64,000 nucleotides of DNA from Tenebrio molitor (taxonomy: Eukaryota > Arthropoda > Insecta > Coleoptera > Tenebrionidae), in assembly GCF_963966145.1 (NCBI RefSeq), contig NC_091046.1, positions 21,948,001 through 22,012,000 of the forward strand. Direction: 5' to 3'. Position numbers and translations under genes: made by a program. This document shows positions 44,191-55,398 of this stretch, piece after piece; position 1 is the first letter of the stretch, and every line of letters starts with the position of its first letter. Below the pieces are notes generated by a model. It searched no databases. It was not told the origin of the DNA and saw nothing but the letters and a program-made list of their open reading frames with translations.

Positions 44191-44457
44191 ACTATTGTGC
44201 GACTTTGCACCCTGCAAAGGAATTATAAACCATGTGGAACTCGCCATAGATTTCCAAATCCAATTAAATATCCTGGGCGTTTTATGGAATGGATTAAAAG
44301 ACGGGTAACAAGCAGTTATCAACTTTGGAGCCTATGAAAGTGTAGGTATAACAGCTACACTGTGTGTGGACTTCATTTTACCAGCAAAGACTTCGGCACG
44401 AACGAATATGGCCGTAGATACCCTCGATACAACTTCCCTCCTTTTCCAATCCAGACT
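44191..44457 (+). pseudogene. THAP-domain pseudogene
   Basis: Reading from 44191: TIVRLCTLQRNYKPCGTRHR, FPNPIKYPGRFMEWIKRR, a stop codon, then YTVCGLHFTSKDFGTNEYGR and RYPRYNFPPFP. The central Trp, the 'VCGLHF' motif with the last Cys and His, and the closing proline-rich stretch are those of a THAP domain. One in-frame stop interrupts it. No other part of a transposase is seen downstream. Confidence 0.7.
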
Positions 44458-45037
44458 TACGAGTACTTCCAGTAATAGTAAAAAAATATTGATAATTATA
44501 TTTTAACTGAAAACTATTTTTTATAGAATTTTCATCCGATCTACTGATCTACGATATTTCTACTGAAGACGCTATAAGTAAATTGTGTAAATCCTGTTTT
44601 ATGTAGTAATGAAGATATAAATTCTTGTGGAAGTTTCAAAAAGAAAATGAGAAAAGCTGAGCATATTTAAAATTATAAAAAGGCAGAATGTTAATCCAAA
44701 ATTCGGGCTGCAACTAGGGGCTGCAATGTACCGAAAACGTTACATGTAAAATTCGATGTCAAAATAAAGAGCAAAATTTTGAAGGTGAGGAAGCCATAAA
44801 TCTCTGTTTGTCGCAATTGAGGAAAAGAAATACCAAACCAAAATTTATAAAAATGCAATGAAAATGTATCGAAAAAATTTGAAAATAAAAACTTCAAAAT
44901 AAATGTACTCGTAGTCTTAATTTCATAAATAAATTATTTGAAAATTAAAATAAATAAAAAAGCCAGGATATCCAGCTGGCTGTGTCTTATTTTGCACCTA
45001 CCACAAGCCAGTAGATGGCGTCGGGACACAAAAAACT

Positions 45038-45371
45038 CAAGGTTGGTAGAACTGACTAATTTGTATAATAGGTTGCCTCGTTGAAAATTGCGGGGCGGGG
45101 GGGAAAGTAACTCGTGACGTAAAATCAACCCAGAAATTTTGGGTGTTCGAATAGAACCTAAGGTTTATAAGCTCCGTGGAGTTTATTGGGTGGCTTTTTG
45201 GGATTTATTCTAGCGAAGGAACACCTAATGCATGATCGACAGACTCTGTAGTAAAAGTTTAGTACACTGTGACGTCACGAGTAACTTTTGCGGGGGGAAA
45301 AAATTCAGACTATTGCTTTAAATGGAAACGAGGCAACCTATTATACAAATTAGTCAGTTCTACCAACCTTG
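45038..45371. mobile_element. 334-bp hAT-like MITE
   Basis: CAAGGTTGGTAGAACTGACT at 45038; the exact complement ends at 45371. The TIRs match for about 43 bases. The 8-bp duplication AAAAAACT lies on both sides (45030-45037, 45372-45379), as expected for hAT elements. The flanks rejoin text that is contiguous in spirit with the inverted left half of the complex. Confidence 0.9.
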
Positions 45372-45419
45372 AAAAAACTATGGGAGTTTGCGTTCTATAG
45401 GTTTACTGTGTTGTCTATG

Positions 45420-46062
45420 ATGATGGAGATGAAGTGGCGATATCTAGTGAAATTTAGAATAACCACACATTTAAAAAGTTAAATATCAGGTTATGTTATA
45501 TGCCATTTCATTGTCAAAAACTGTCAGTTTATACGTTTTCGTCGTGGAACTTGATCATTTCGGAGTAAAACGATGCAAGAATTACAGAATTCGAGGTTTT
45601 AAGACGCTAACTTTCCTCTAAATACGTTTTTACACACGCAAATATGAAGCAAACCCGCGCCGAATCGGAATTTCGTCGTGGAACTTAAACATTTCGGAGT
45701 AAAACGATGCACGAATTACAGAAATCGAGGTTTTAAGACGCTAACTTTCCTCTAAATACGTTTTTACACACGCAAGTATGAAAGATCACAGCAAAACCGC
45801 TCCGAATGGGAACTTCGTCGTGGAACTTGATCATTTCGGAGTAAAACGATGCAAGAATTACAGAATTCGAGGTTCTAAGACGCTAACAAATTTTTCATGT
45901 TCCTGCCATAGTGTCATAAAAGCATAAACTGACAGTTTTTGACAATGAAATGGCATATAACATAACCTGATATTTAGCTTTTTAAATGTGTGGTTATTCT
46001 AAATTTCACTAGATATCGCCACTTCATCTCCATCACATGACCAACTTCATTAAACTATGTTA
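45420..46062. mobile_element. long-TIR element, copy 2
   Basis: Starts inside the left arm (gatggagatgaagtggcg), so the outer tip is lost; the right arm is complete to 46062. Internal tandem units are present in inverted order relative to copy 1. Confidence 0.75.
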
Positions 46063-46191
46063 ACAAATTTCTTTTCTAGTACCACAAATTTCCCGAAGAA
46101 CCTCAAACCATTTAGCTCTAACTCCACTGTCGCTGGGAAATTCAAATAAAGGTTTTTCAGAATTGCCACAAATAATGCATTTAATGAGCAT
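46060..46191 (-). pseudogene. THAP zinc-finger mini-ORF, copy 2
   Basis: Reads MLIKCIICGNSEKPLFEFPS then GVRAKWFEVLREICGTRKEI; the conserved Trp is kept. A longer open frame runs upstream to 46413 without domain character. Same length (43 codons) as the other copies. Confidence 0.65.
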
Positions 46192-46407
46192 TTTCAGTTT
46201 TTTGATTGACAAAATTTCAAATTTGACGGCAATTTTACCTTGATGTCTAACAAACAGATGGCACCACTTCATCACTATCCATAACATACTTCCTACGAAG
46301 CGCATTTTAATGGAATTGGAGTGGCCATAACATAGTTTAATGAAGTTGGTCATGTCCATCATCGACTTGTCATTTGGTTTACTTTTTTTCGACATTTGGG
46401 ATGGCCA

Positions 46408-47084
46408 TAACATAGTTTAATGAAGTTGGTCATGTGATGGAGATGAAGTGGCGATATCTAGTGAAATTTAGAATAACCACACATTTAAAAAGTTAAATAT
46501 CAGGTTATGTTATATGCCATTTCATTGTCAAAAACTGGCAGTTTATACGTTTTCGTCGTGGAACTTGACCATTTCGGAGTAAAACGATGCAAGAATTACA
46601 GAATTCGAGGTTCTAAGACGCCAACTTTCCTCTAAATACGTTTTTACACACGCAAATATGAAGGATCACAGCAAACCCGCGCCGAATCGGAATTTCGTCG
46701 TGGAACTTGAACATTTCGGAGTAAAACGATGCAAGAATTACAGAAATCGAGGTTTTAAGATGCTAACTTTCCTCTAAATACGTTTTTACACACGCAAGTA
46801 TGAAAGATCACAGCAAAACCGCTCCGAATGGGAATTTCGTCGTCGAACTTGATCATTTCGGAGTAAAACGATGCAAGAATTACAGAATTCGAGGTTCTAA
46901 GACGCTAACTAATTTTTCATGTTCCTGCCATAGTGTCATAAAAGTATAAACTGACAGTTTTTGACAATGAAATGGCATATAACATAACCTGATATTTAAC
47001 TTTTTAAATGTGTGGTTATTCTAAATTTCACTAGATATCGCCACTTCATCTCGATCACATGACCAACTTCATTAAACTATGTTA
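46408..47084. mobile_element. long-TIR element, copy 3
   Basis: Complete arms at both ends, tips catagtttaatgaagttggt. Together with its THAP block and spacer (catcatcgacttgtcatttg) it is the second unit of the duplication of about 1,022 bp. Confidence 0.78.
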
Positions 47085-47213
47085 ACGAATTTCTTTTCTA
47101 GTACCACAAATTTCCCGAAGAACCTCAAACCATTTAGCTCTAACTCCACTGTCGCTGGGAAATTGAAATAAAGGTTTTTCAGAATTGCCACAAATAATGC
47201 ATTTAATGAGCAT
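47082..47213 (-). pseudogene. THAP zinc-finger mini-ORF, copy 3
   Basis: A 132-bp frame equivalent to copies 1 and 2 (MLIKCIICGNSEKPLFQFPS-like, then RAKWFEVLREICG). Same truncated domain. Confidence 0.62.
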
Positions 47214-48389
47214 TTTCAGAGTTTTTCGATTGACAAAATTTCAAATTTGACGGCAATTTTACCTTGATGTCTAACAAACAGATGGCACCACTTCATCACT
47301 ATCCATGACATACTTCATACGAAGCTCATTTGAATGGAATTGGAATGGCCATAACATAGTTTAATGAAGTTGGTCATGTCCATCATCGACTTGTCATTTG
47401 GTTTACTTTTTTTCGACATTTGGGATGACCATAACATAAGGCGCTTTCCTTTTGCACCAAAACTCAGATATTTTTGCTCAGATCAGTTTGGTTCACTTAT
47501 GTAGGTACGCGTTCCTTTTGCTTTTGGCTCAGACAAATAAAGTGAGTTTTTTACTTTCCCCCTTCCCGATGCTGCTCCACCTCGACAGCAGATGTAGATA
47601 ACTGAGAATTAAGAGGAGTAGATACGTACTTTTCTTATGGAGCTTTCAATGTATAGTGCTAACACTGTAGCTTTAGCCCTAATGGACATATTTTCATGGA
47701 AATCATCTCATTAAAAGAGCAAACCATTCCCTACAAATCGGCTTGAAAATTTTTTAAAAATTCTTTTTTTTATTATTAGAAAACGTATCAAATATTTTCG
47801 TGAAATTGATGGTTCCTAGTTACAACAATGCAAAACCAGATTGTGGATATATTCTTAAGCCAAAATGTAGACTTACTGCTTTAAAAATGATAGGTTCAAA
47901 CCCGGTAAAAATATTTTAATTAATAAGCTCATATTACAGCGTTAGCACAATTTGCAAAGTAAAATTCAGCTTGCCGTCGATGATTTAGAATCCCCAATAA
48001 TAAGTCTACCGCAAGCGGGGGCCTTAGAAGCTATTTGATGGATTTATAATGTACCCAAACCCTCCTATACCTGGTTCCTCTTTACAGTATAGATAAAGTA
48101 TTCCCTTAGTCTGGATTTTCATTTCATGTCTTTCCATTTTGACTACGGCCTGTGTTCGTTACTTGCTTCTTTATTGTGTTCTCTTGTTTAGTTGTTTTGT
48201 TTTACTTGTGTACCCGTTAACGTGGATAGTGTTTATTTGTAATATGTATGTACTTTTAGTGAGACTATTACTAGTGTTTTATTAATTGGTGACGTAAGTA
48301 TGTGATAAAATATCTAAGTTTTCTACACCTAGTAATTCTATTTCTTCTTTCAGAGGTTAGATACTAGGAATTTATTTCTTGCTCTTAAT

Positions 48390-49461
48390 ATGGCCAAAGC
48401 TAATAAAAAAATGATAAAAAGACTTACAAGTCGAAAACGAAATAGAGGAGGTACTCAAAACCTGACAAATTGGAAGAATAAAGCGAAAGTGAGTATTTTT
48501 ACCTGATGAATGACGCATGGTACATTAAGAAGGAACAAAAATGGAATCATAAGGAAATTAGACATTCGAAGAATGGCGAAAGTGAAAAAACAACGTGATG
48601 TAATAAAAATAAAACTGAGGCAAAAAGGTTATTCAAAAGGGTACCAGCACTCCAGGACACATAAACCTGACGAATCTTATGGTGAAAATTCTCAACAGAC
48701 TGACATGTTTAGAGAAATGTATGAAGAAGAGGAGAAAGAAATTTTAAAATCATTAAAAAAAACGGATGAACAAATTTCTGAAATTGAACGAAGAACGGCA
48801 GATCAAAATGAAGATGGTGAATGGATGGAACAAAGAAGGAAATTAATAACTGTCTCAAATTTTGGCAAAATTTGTAAGCTAAAGAAAACTACAAATACTG
48901 CCGGAACTATAAAATCTATATTGTACAATGTCATTTAAACAAAAATTCCTTCTTTAAATCATGGAAAAATACATGAAATTGACGCCAAGAAGGAACTGGG
49001 AAAAAACCTAACCGAAGAATATAACGACAACATTGAAATAATTTCCTGTGGTCTTTTTATTGATAAGAGCGTTTATTTCTTGGGAGCATCCCCAGATGGT
49101 TTCGTAGAAAAGATCGATAGCCTTGTCGAAATAAAATGCTCTTATACTGCGTATAAACAAAATTTAACACGCGGCGAAGCCATTATGAAGAAATTAATCC
49201 CATTTTGGAAAATTAAAAATGATGGTAATTACGAAATTAATACCAACCACGACTGGACTTCATATAACAAATAAAAAAAATGTATATTGGCAGTGTGGAC
49301 AGGAAAAAAACAAACTAAAAACACAAGTAATAGAAAAAAATGACGACTTTTGGGACAAAAAAATGAAAAATAAACTGGAACAATTTTATATGAAGTGTTA
49401 TCTACCTGAATTAATTGATCCTAGAACATCAAGAAATATGCCAATAAGAGATATTAAATGA
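48390..49461 (+). pseudogene. YqaJ-like exonuclease gene, broken
   Basis: A first exon-like piece (48390-48488, MAKANKKMIKRLTSRKRNRG ... WKNKAK) ends at a gtgagt. Then come 48510-48938, 48960-49273 and 49219-49461 in different frames. Recognisable order: ERRTADQNEDGEWMEQRRK, VSNFGKICK, HGKIHEIDAKKELGK, FLGASPDGFVEK, LVEIKCSYTA, then NVYWQCG and YLPELIDPR..MPIRDIK. SPDG and EIKC are the PD-(D/E)xK catalytic elements. At least two frameshifts (near 48940 and 49265) kill it. The family resembles lambda-type exonucleases. Confidence 0.75.
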
Positions 49462-49868
49462 AATATTTAAAAATAATTGAAAGTTCTGTTTTATTTTTTG
49501 TAATAGATTGCTTTATTAGATTTACGATCAAAGCAAATAACTAAATTAAAAAATGTGTTTCATTTTTAAATATCTAACAAGATAATATCGATACTTTTAT
49601 TTGAACCACTACCCAAAGCGTCAAAATAATACATGCCTGTGAAAGACCCTATTGTAAATCATGTAAATCATCATTACAATAAGCAGGGGTTGGTTTGCCG
49701 GGTTTATTGCTTATTCTGACAGCCGAGCCGGTGTTGTGGAAATTTCAAGGTCAACATTGGTATCTACTCCTCTTAACTCACTTTGTGATATTGGTGGTGG
49801 GGGAAAAAGTAAAGCGAGTCATCGCGTAGTTTTAGGTTATGTTTTGTATAAAGTGTTTGGCACAAATA

Positions 49869-50460
49869 CAGGGTGTTTTCGAAGTTGAGCGGTTCCTTGT
49901 AACACGAGATACTATACATTATTCTTAAGAATTTTAGCCTAAAACTTCTTAGTAAAATGTTTGTATTAAGGGAGATAATTGATTGCATATTTTTATTGTT
50001 TTTTAAAATTTTGAGTCCGGTCCTGTCTATTTCTCCGCTGTCCTAGATTAATAACTGACGTGGCCCAGGATGGTGTCTTTCTGGAAATCGCGCTGCGTAC
50101 TCTCTGGACGCCGCAGCTGCATTCTGATAACGTGATAACATTGCCCATGCATTAGCAACATATCTGTGAGCTCATTATTTTCGTAATGATAAAGCCATTC
50201 CGACTAATTAGTAATTAGATGACAACTCTGACAGTATTTTTGATTAACGTCCATGCTCATTTGATTTTTTTTTGTCAATTCTAATTTCTAACAAATCAGC
50301 GCAAATTTGAGCAGGACCGGTTTCAGAAATTTCAAAAAAATTAACTTATTGTATCTTCATTGCCGTTCACATTTTACTAAGGTGACTTTGGCTAAAACTC
50401 TTTAGAACAACGCATACTATCACAGGTTAAAAGGAACACCTCAATTTCGAAAACACCCTG
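49869..50460. mobile_element. 592-bp TIR element nested in the YqaJ element
   Basis: CAGGGTGTTTTCGAAGTTGA at 49869 and ctcaatttcgaaaacaccct ending at 50460, TA on both sides. The interior is non-coding. Confidence 0.85.
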
Positions 50461-51107
50461 TATAATTATTAAAAAATAGCAAGATATACAAGCTGCAGAG
50501 AACAAAAAATGGGCGGATCATCACTTATTTTATACCATAGTTTTATAATCCACAGATATTTTTCTCTAGTGAGAATGGGGAAGCAGAAATATTAAAATCA
50601 TTTCTGGACAAAGTCATTTTGAAAAATTTTTGGGTTTTTTAGATTAGATCGTAATTAGACGACGTGACATTCTGACATTCGACATTTGAGCTTAGCGTTC
50701 CGCGCCCGCGTTCCTTTTACCCGGTTTCACTCACAAAAGTCAAACTGATCTCAGCGACTCAGATCAGTCCATCTCAGCTCACTGCGTTTGCAAAAAGAAA
50801 GCTACTATAGTTTAATGAAGTTGGTCATGCTCTATGACCAGGGTAGGGCACTCTATTAGACGAGCTTGAATCAAATTTAATATTTTGCGGCCACTACAGA
50901 TGGCGCTCAGATCAGAAAAAAATTAAAAAATTTGCTACTACCAACACAATTTAGTAATTCCTATGGTTGGTCATCCTGGATAAATCCCCAATCGCATTCA
51001 CTTTCCTAGTAATTCCCAGACATGACGCATGACGCAATTTAGTGGATAGTGGAAAAATACAAGTAGATTTTGTGTTTTTGTGTTCAATTGGATAATTTGT
51101 AAAAAAA

Positions 51108-51308
51108 ATGAAGCCGTGTTGTGTACCCGGATGTGAAATTTTTAAAGTTTAATAATAATCAATCAATGTTTCCGAAAAATTAAAATTTATATTTAATTAT
51201 TTATATTATGTTTGTTTCTCAGGCTTTGAGGAATATTCCAAGACAGAAAACTGCTTCAGTCACCCTCAGGAAGAATATAAATATGTTACTCCTGAAAAAA
51301 TAAAAGGT
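51108..51308 (+). pseudogene. THAP domain N-terminal fragment
   Basis: MKPCCVPGC from the ATG at 51108 is the typical start of a THAP protein, but stops follow within a few codons. A second exon-like piece (51224-51306, FEEYSKTENCFSHPQEEYKY, then a gtaggt) follows an intron-like T-rich stretch ending cag. Too little remains to name the protein. Confidence 0.5.
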
Positions 51309-51439
51309 AGGTCTGTTTTTATGTGATAGCTCAAATACCTAATTGATACTTATTTTAATTTAGATGCGTTTTGAGCCTTACCTCCTACCATCATTGGGCA
51401 TTCTCCTGAATCCTGGTCTGTGGAAGAGCCAGAAAAGAC

Positions 51440-51600
51440 ATATCGAGCGATCAAATTAATTTGTAATCGAGTTATCCATGAATCCGAAATCGTATGTCGT
51501 TTCTTGAACAAAAAACACAGGTTAGATCTGGGCATATCAATCTAAAAGACGGATTCAAATCCATGGATGACTCGATTACAAATTAATTTGATCGCTCTTT
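51440..51600. repeat. inverted repeat, arms about 45 bp
   Basis: gagcgatcaaattaatttgt and atccatgaatccg pair with cggattcaaatccatgga and acaaattaatttgatcgctc. Outside each arm is a short block resembling an exon after a ccacag acceptor (accaggattcagg, accaagatggtg). A lone related piece, gcgatcaagaaaatttgtaa, lies at 8641. Confidence 0.65.
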
Positions 51601-51659
51601 TCTTACCACAGACCAAGATGGTGAGGACTTCTTTGTTTACCACTCCCACTCAAAGTAAG

Positions 51660-52230
51660 AGATCAATCCAATTATCTTTAAAAAAATATATTGAAATTTG
51701 TATTTATTTTATTTTTTTACGAGTATTGTTTTACAATATTGTTAAAACGTGTATTATACGCTATTTTTTATTATACTTGCACTACAATCTGAAAATTATA
51801 ACAAAAAAAGTAAATTGAAATACCTTTTCCGAAGTAATCTGTGTCATTAATTGTTGAGATAGAAATGGTCAATTGTTGTTGTTTCGTGCTCCTGTATATT
51901 TGTTAAAAATTGTGTATAAATGTGGAGGTATTTATTATTATTATTATTCAAAATGTAGGTGAATTTGAAAAAACGGGAAACGACATATTTCGTAATGTAA
52001 ATTTGGTTTTCAATATTTGTCAATTAATTGTCTACTCGACAGTACCTATCAAATAATTTTTAAACACATAATGTCATTGAATTATTTATTTATAAACTGA
52101 CATACCGTCAAAAAATTGTAATTTATTACTAAAAAGCTATTTTCAAACTATGACAAACATGAAAAGAAACGTGTCGGGCTTTTTTTTTGACATTTCCCGT
52201 TTTTTTTTTTTTAATTGAAATACATACATA
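51660..52230. other. AT-rich DNA, nothing recognised
   Basis: Contains a short ATT run (51928-51945) and poly-T stretches only. Confidence 0.4.
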
Positions 52231-52350
52231 CAATGGCCGGCAATAAAAACTAGACATCACTTTTGTGTTACGTCAAAATCCAAATGTGTAATGAATACTT
52301 TTTTGACACTGACATTTAAATGATGGCTAGTTTTTTTTTGTCGGCCTTTG
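52231..52350. mobile_element. 120-bp TIR MITE
   Basis: CAATGGCCGGCAATAAAAAC at 52231 and gtttttttttgtcggccttt-type end at 52350. TA at 52229-52230 and 52351-52352; the second TA also starts the next element. Confidence 0.75.
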
Positions 52351-52352
52351 TA

Positions 52353-52750
52353 CGGTTGGTGGACAAAAAAAACTGGGACAAGCAAAATTTCTTACATTTG
52401 TATCAAGTTCTTAATTGTCAAAATAAAGTCAAAATAAAACTGACTTTTACAATCACTGTTGACAGTTATGTTGTTAGCTGTAATGCCGAATCTAACTGAA
52501 TTCAAAAAACACCTAATTAGACAACGCCTTGGGAGGGTATTATCATACGAGGAATCGCTAACGAGCTAAACGTAAGTAAAAATATTGTTTTGCTCGCCAA
52601 AGAAATGTACCACACGTGGCATTTTTGTCTTATGTCATGATACCACAGTTAACCTATTTGTTAGCAAGCCTGAATTAAACGGTGCAAATTTGCCAAATTT
52701 GAATTTGAACAGTTGTCATTTTTGTCCCAGTTTTTTTTGTTCACCGACCG
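52353..52750 (+). mobile_element. 398-bp Tc1/mariner element with HTH relic
   Basis: CGGTTGGTGGACAAAAAAAA at 52353, complement ending at 52750, TA flanks; same family as 18380-18589. Inside, a plus-strand relic reads MPNLTEFKKHLIRQRLG (from 52483) and, one frame over, IIRGIANELNVSKNIV: the HTH of a Tc1-type transposase with a frameshift. No catalytic domain. Confidence 0.75.
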
Positions 52751-52887
52751 TACATATGTGTATATGTAGAAACGCCTTGTTTTATGCATTCGCTTTGCTC
52801 GTATATCAATTTTTGTATTCTTACTTGTTTTATAATAAATATTGTAACATTTTATTTGACCTTGTTTTGAATTATCACTAGGGTTAG

Positions 52888-53045
52888 GCGGAAAATAGTT
52901 GGCGCTCCCCACCAGTCCGTTACAGTGCCGCACCGCTATCTTTTCGCTGCGAGCGTGAACCATTGATCCTTTTATAATACGAGCGCGCTGCCTTGGATCG
53001 TGATGGTGGGAGGTATTCTTGACGCGCTCACTATTTTTCGCCTAA
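52888..53045. mobile_element. 158-bp foldback MITE
   Basis: ttaggcggaaaatagttggc at 52888 and gcgctcactatttttcgcctaa ending at 53045, loop text ttttcgctgcgagcgtg. No clear target duplication. Confidence 0.65.
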
Positions 53046-54168
53046 GTCTAATTATCACCCTAAAATTTTTTTGGAACCAGTGCGTAGTACAGGATTCAAT
53101 TTTGCCGCCTTAGCACGATTACAGGCCTCCAATCAACTTTTTACCGACTCTCGGTAAAACTTTTTTGAGGCCACTATAGATGGCGCTGAAACTTGTTACC
53201 AGTCATACCAGTTAAACCTGAGAGAGTGGCCAATCTATTCTCTTCTTTATCTAGGTCTATTACTTCTACATTCCTTGGTTTAATCAATTAGATAAAAGTC
53301 ATCGACTTGCAATAATAGCGATAAATGTCGCCACCAGTAACAAGTAATGGACTAATATTCTGTAACAGTCCTAGAATGTGGGTTATTCCGTATCTAAAAC
53401 CACTATCAGAATGTTTATATTCTAAAACAGGCGAACAAAAAGGTGGGTTTTTTTGTCGTCGAAGTTGGCGTTGGAGAGTTGATTGAGAACGCGCACTCGT
53501 GTAAAAGCCTAAGATTTAAACAACTGATCCGCGATCTGTTATCCGTACAATACATTCACACCCGTAAATATTTATCTAAGCTCCATATTAAAGAATATGT
53601 TTTTAGGCACCCTTAATGAAAAACGTAATTTTACGTACTCCCATGCGGACGAAAAGTAATTCTTTTTCGGACGCACTTATTCAGACGCACTTTTCTGACC
53701 CTGGACCGTGGCACCATCTGTTGGCCTATTTAGTAAGTTAACAACGAAACCGACAAAACCGAGTACACCGACTGAAAACAAATGAATATTTTACAGTTAA
53801 ATTTAACCAAAGTATGTTATTTGCCGAAAAAGTGTTGTATCGTTTTATTTCTGGTGCTTATTCTTATTTGATGTACAATAAGAAAATGAACGTTCCTATA
53901 ATCGATAGCAACAGCGTGATGAAGAAATGTATAATACAACAGCAAAAGTGTTGAATAAATGTCTAATACGCCGCCGGACATCGCACATGATAATCGCAAT
54001 AATTGTCCTGTCACCATAAATTATGTAAATTAGTAATTGTATTGCAAATAATAAATAAATTTCTCGTTTTGTTGGCATGATAAAAAATACTTTAAACAAA
54101 TTGTTAATATGTACAAAGTGTCTATAAAAGAACATATATCAAGAGTCCTGTGGAATTGTGCGGTTCTA
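53046..54168. other. no gene recognised
   Basis: Repeated phrase ggccactatagatggcgct at 53170 also appears as ggccactacagatggcgct at 50892, hinting at a short dispersed repeat. Otherwise nothing. Confidence 0.4.
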
Positions 54169-54775
54169 CCGGGTGATCAAGAAGGACTGTTTAAGTTGGC
54201 AATACAATTAAGATAATTTTTTAATTGGGTTTCTTATAACACTGCAACTGGATATGTTTTGTTGGTTTATTTGACAAATATCTGATATATAATCTGTTTC
54301 AAAATCAAAAATCCACCAACACTGCATTCTACCTCGAAAATACAACCGACAACGTCGCCAACTTTTCTTTTTATTGTGTTTGCAAGTGTCAGAAAAAAGT
54401 GGAGTTATGAAAGAAAACTGTTGACAATTGTTTAGGTCGTAATTTATCGTGTTTTTCATTCTCATTTTATTATTATTATTTTATTATATCTCTCAAAAGT
54501 TATGATACGGTAGCTACCACCTTTTTGTACATAATAATTATTTTGTGTTACGTAAATAAACTCAACAGTTCAATGTCAAATTTTGACAGGAGGTTGGGCC
54601 AACCCAAAAAATGAAACTTATTCTAGGGATTTCTTTTTTTTTTTGCCAACATAATTCAACAGGTGGTGGATTTTTGATTTTTAAACAGATTATACGTATA
54701 GCATTAACAACGACAAGCCACTCCTGTTATACGATCCAGTGTTACCAACTTAAACAGTCCTTCTTGATCACCCCG
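54169..54775. mobile_element. 607-bp TIR element, family of 37985
   Basis: CCGGGTGATCAAGAAGGACT at 54169 and agtccttcttgatcaccccg ending at 54775, TA on both sides. It is the longer relative of the 231-bp MITE; no transposase was recognised. Confidence 0.85.
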
Positions 54776-54991
54776 TATATTTTTTTGACCGAACTATGTG
54801 AAGCCGTTGAAGCCGGTAGGTAAATTATTAATTAAATGTTAGCGTCAATTGTGAGTTCGACGTCTTAGTTGTTTTGCTTGTGATTTTCTTCAACAGTCTT
54901 TATCAAGACTAAAACGCTTTTTCGCATAAGTGTGAACTGTGAATACCAAAAACAAGTTACGAAGTAGGAAGGTAAGACATTTATTTTCGTA

Positions 54992-55398
54992 CTATCCATT
55001 TACTAAACTTCCGCACTGTCAAAGTGTTTGCAAGTTGCCGCACTGCCGTTCTGAGACTAGTAATTTTTACTTTAACGTTGGCCCAAAAATTTGAAATTTC
55101 AAATTTGAAGTTAAGTTGAATAAATTCGCTTTTTTTCATTCAAAGTATTACTTACGAACAAGAAGAAGATATGAAATGTAAAGGAATACTGTTAACGGCC
55201 AGAGAGAAGCAGGGTATTGTTAATTATTGTTTGGAAAGAAGAGAATTAACTCCATTAACATAACCATACTTTTCTTGTTGACGTTTTTATAACTAGATTT
55301 TGTGTACAGGCAACTGAAAATGTATCTCACTATAGGTACACTCCAAAAAAAATTCAAAAATTTGACACTGACAGTGCGGGAGTTTAATAAACGGATAA
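54992..55398. mobile_element. 407-bp TIR element, inverted relative at 63257
   Basis: CTATCCATTTACTAAACTTC at 54992 and the complement ending at 55398, TA on both sides. Contains tttgaaatttcaaattt and a small frame MKCKGILLTAREKQGIVNYC that recurs, altered, in the other copy. Confidence 0.82.

Larger units (their letters stand above)
42830..47440. mobile_element. THAP-associated repeat complex
   Basis: Built from blocks bounded by the shared tip catagtttaatgaagttggt: THAP mini-ORF blocks and long-TIR blocks. Left half order is THAP block (plus), then long-TIR block to 43885. The right half is the inverse, with long-TIR and THAP blocks in minus orientation twice, giving a tandem duplication of about 1,022 bp (46060 against 47082). 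The centre (43.98-45.38 kb) holds a perfect palindrome, a larger THAP pseudogene and a hAT-like MITE. It may descend from P-element-like or other THAP transposons. Confidence 0.75.
47440..50808 (+). mobile_element. TIR transposon with YqaJ nuclease gene (ISL2EU-like candidate)
   Basis: AGGCGCTTTCCTTTTGCA follows acata at about 47440 and the complement-like tgcaaaaagaaagctact ends near 50808, followed by atagtttaatg. Removing it restores cataacatagtttaatg of the host repeat, with ATA (or TA) duplicated. Second matching block: ctcagatcagtttg against caaactgatctcag. It carries a broken YqaJ-like gene and a nested MITE (49869-50460). No transposase was recognised. YqaJ proteins are known companions in ISL2EU/IS4EU transposons; the assignment is inference. 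Confidence 0.7.
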
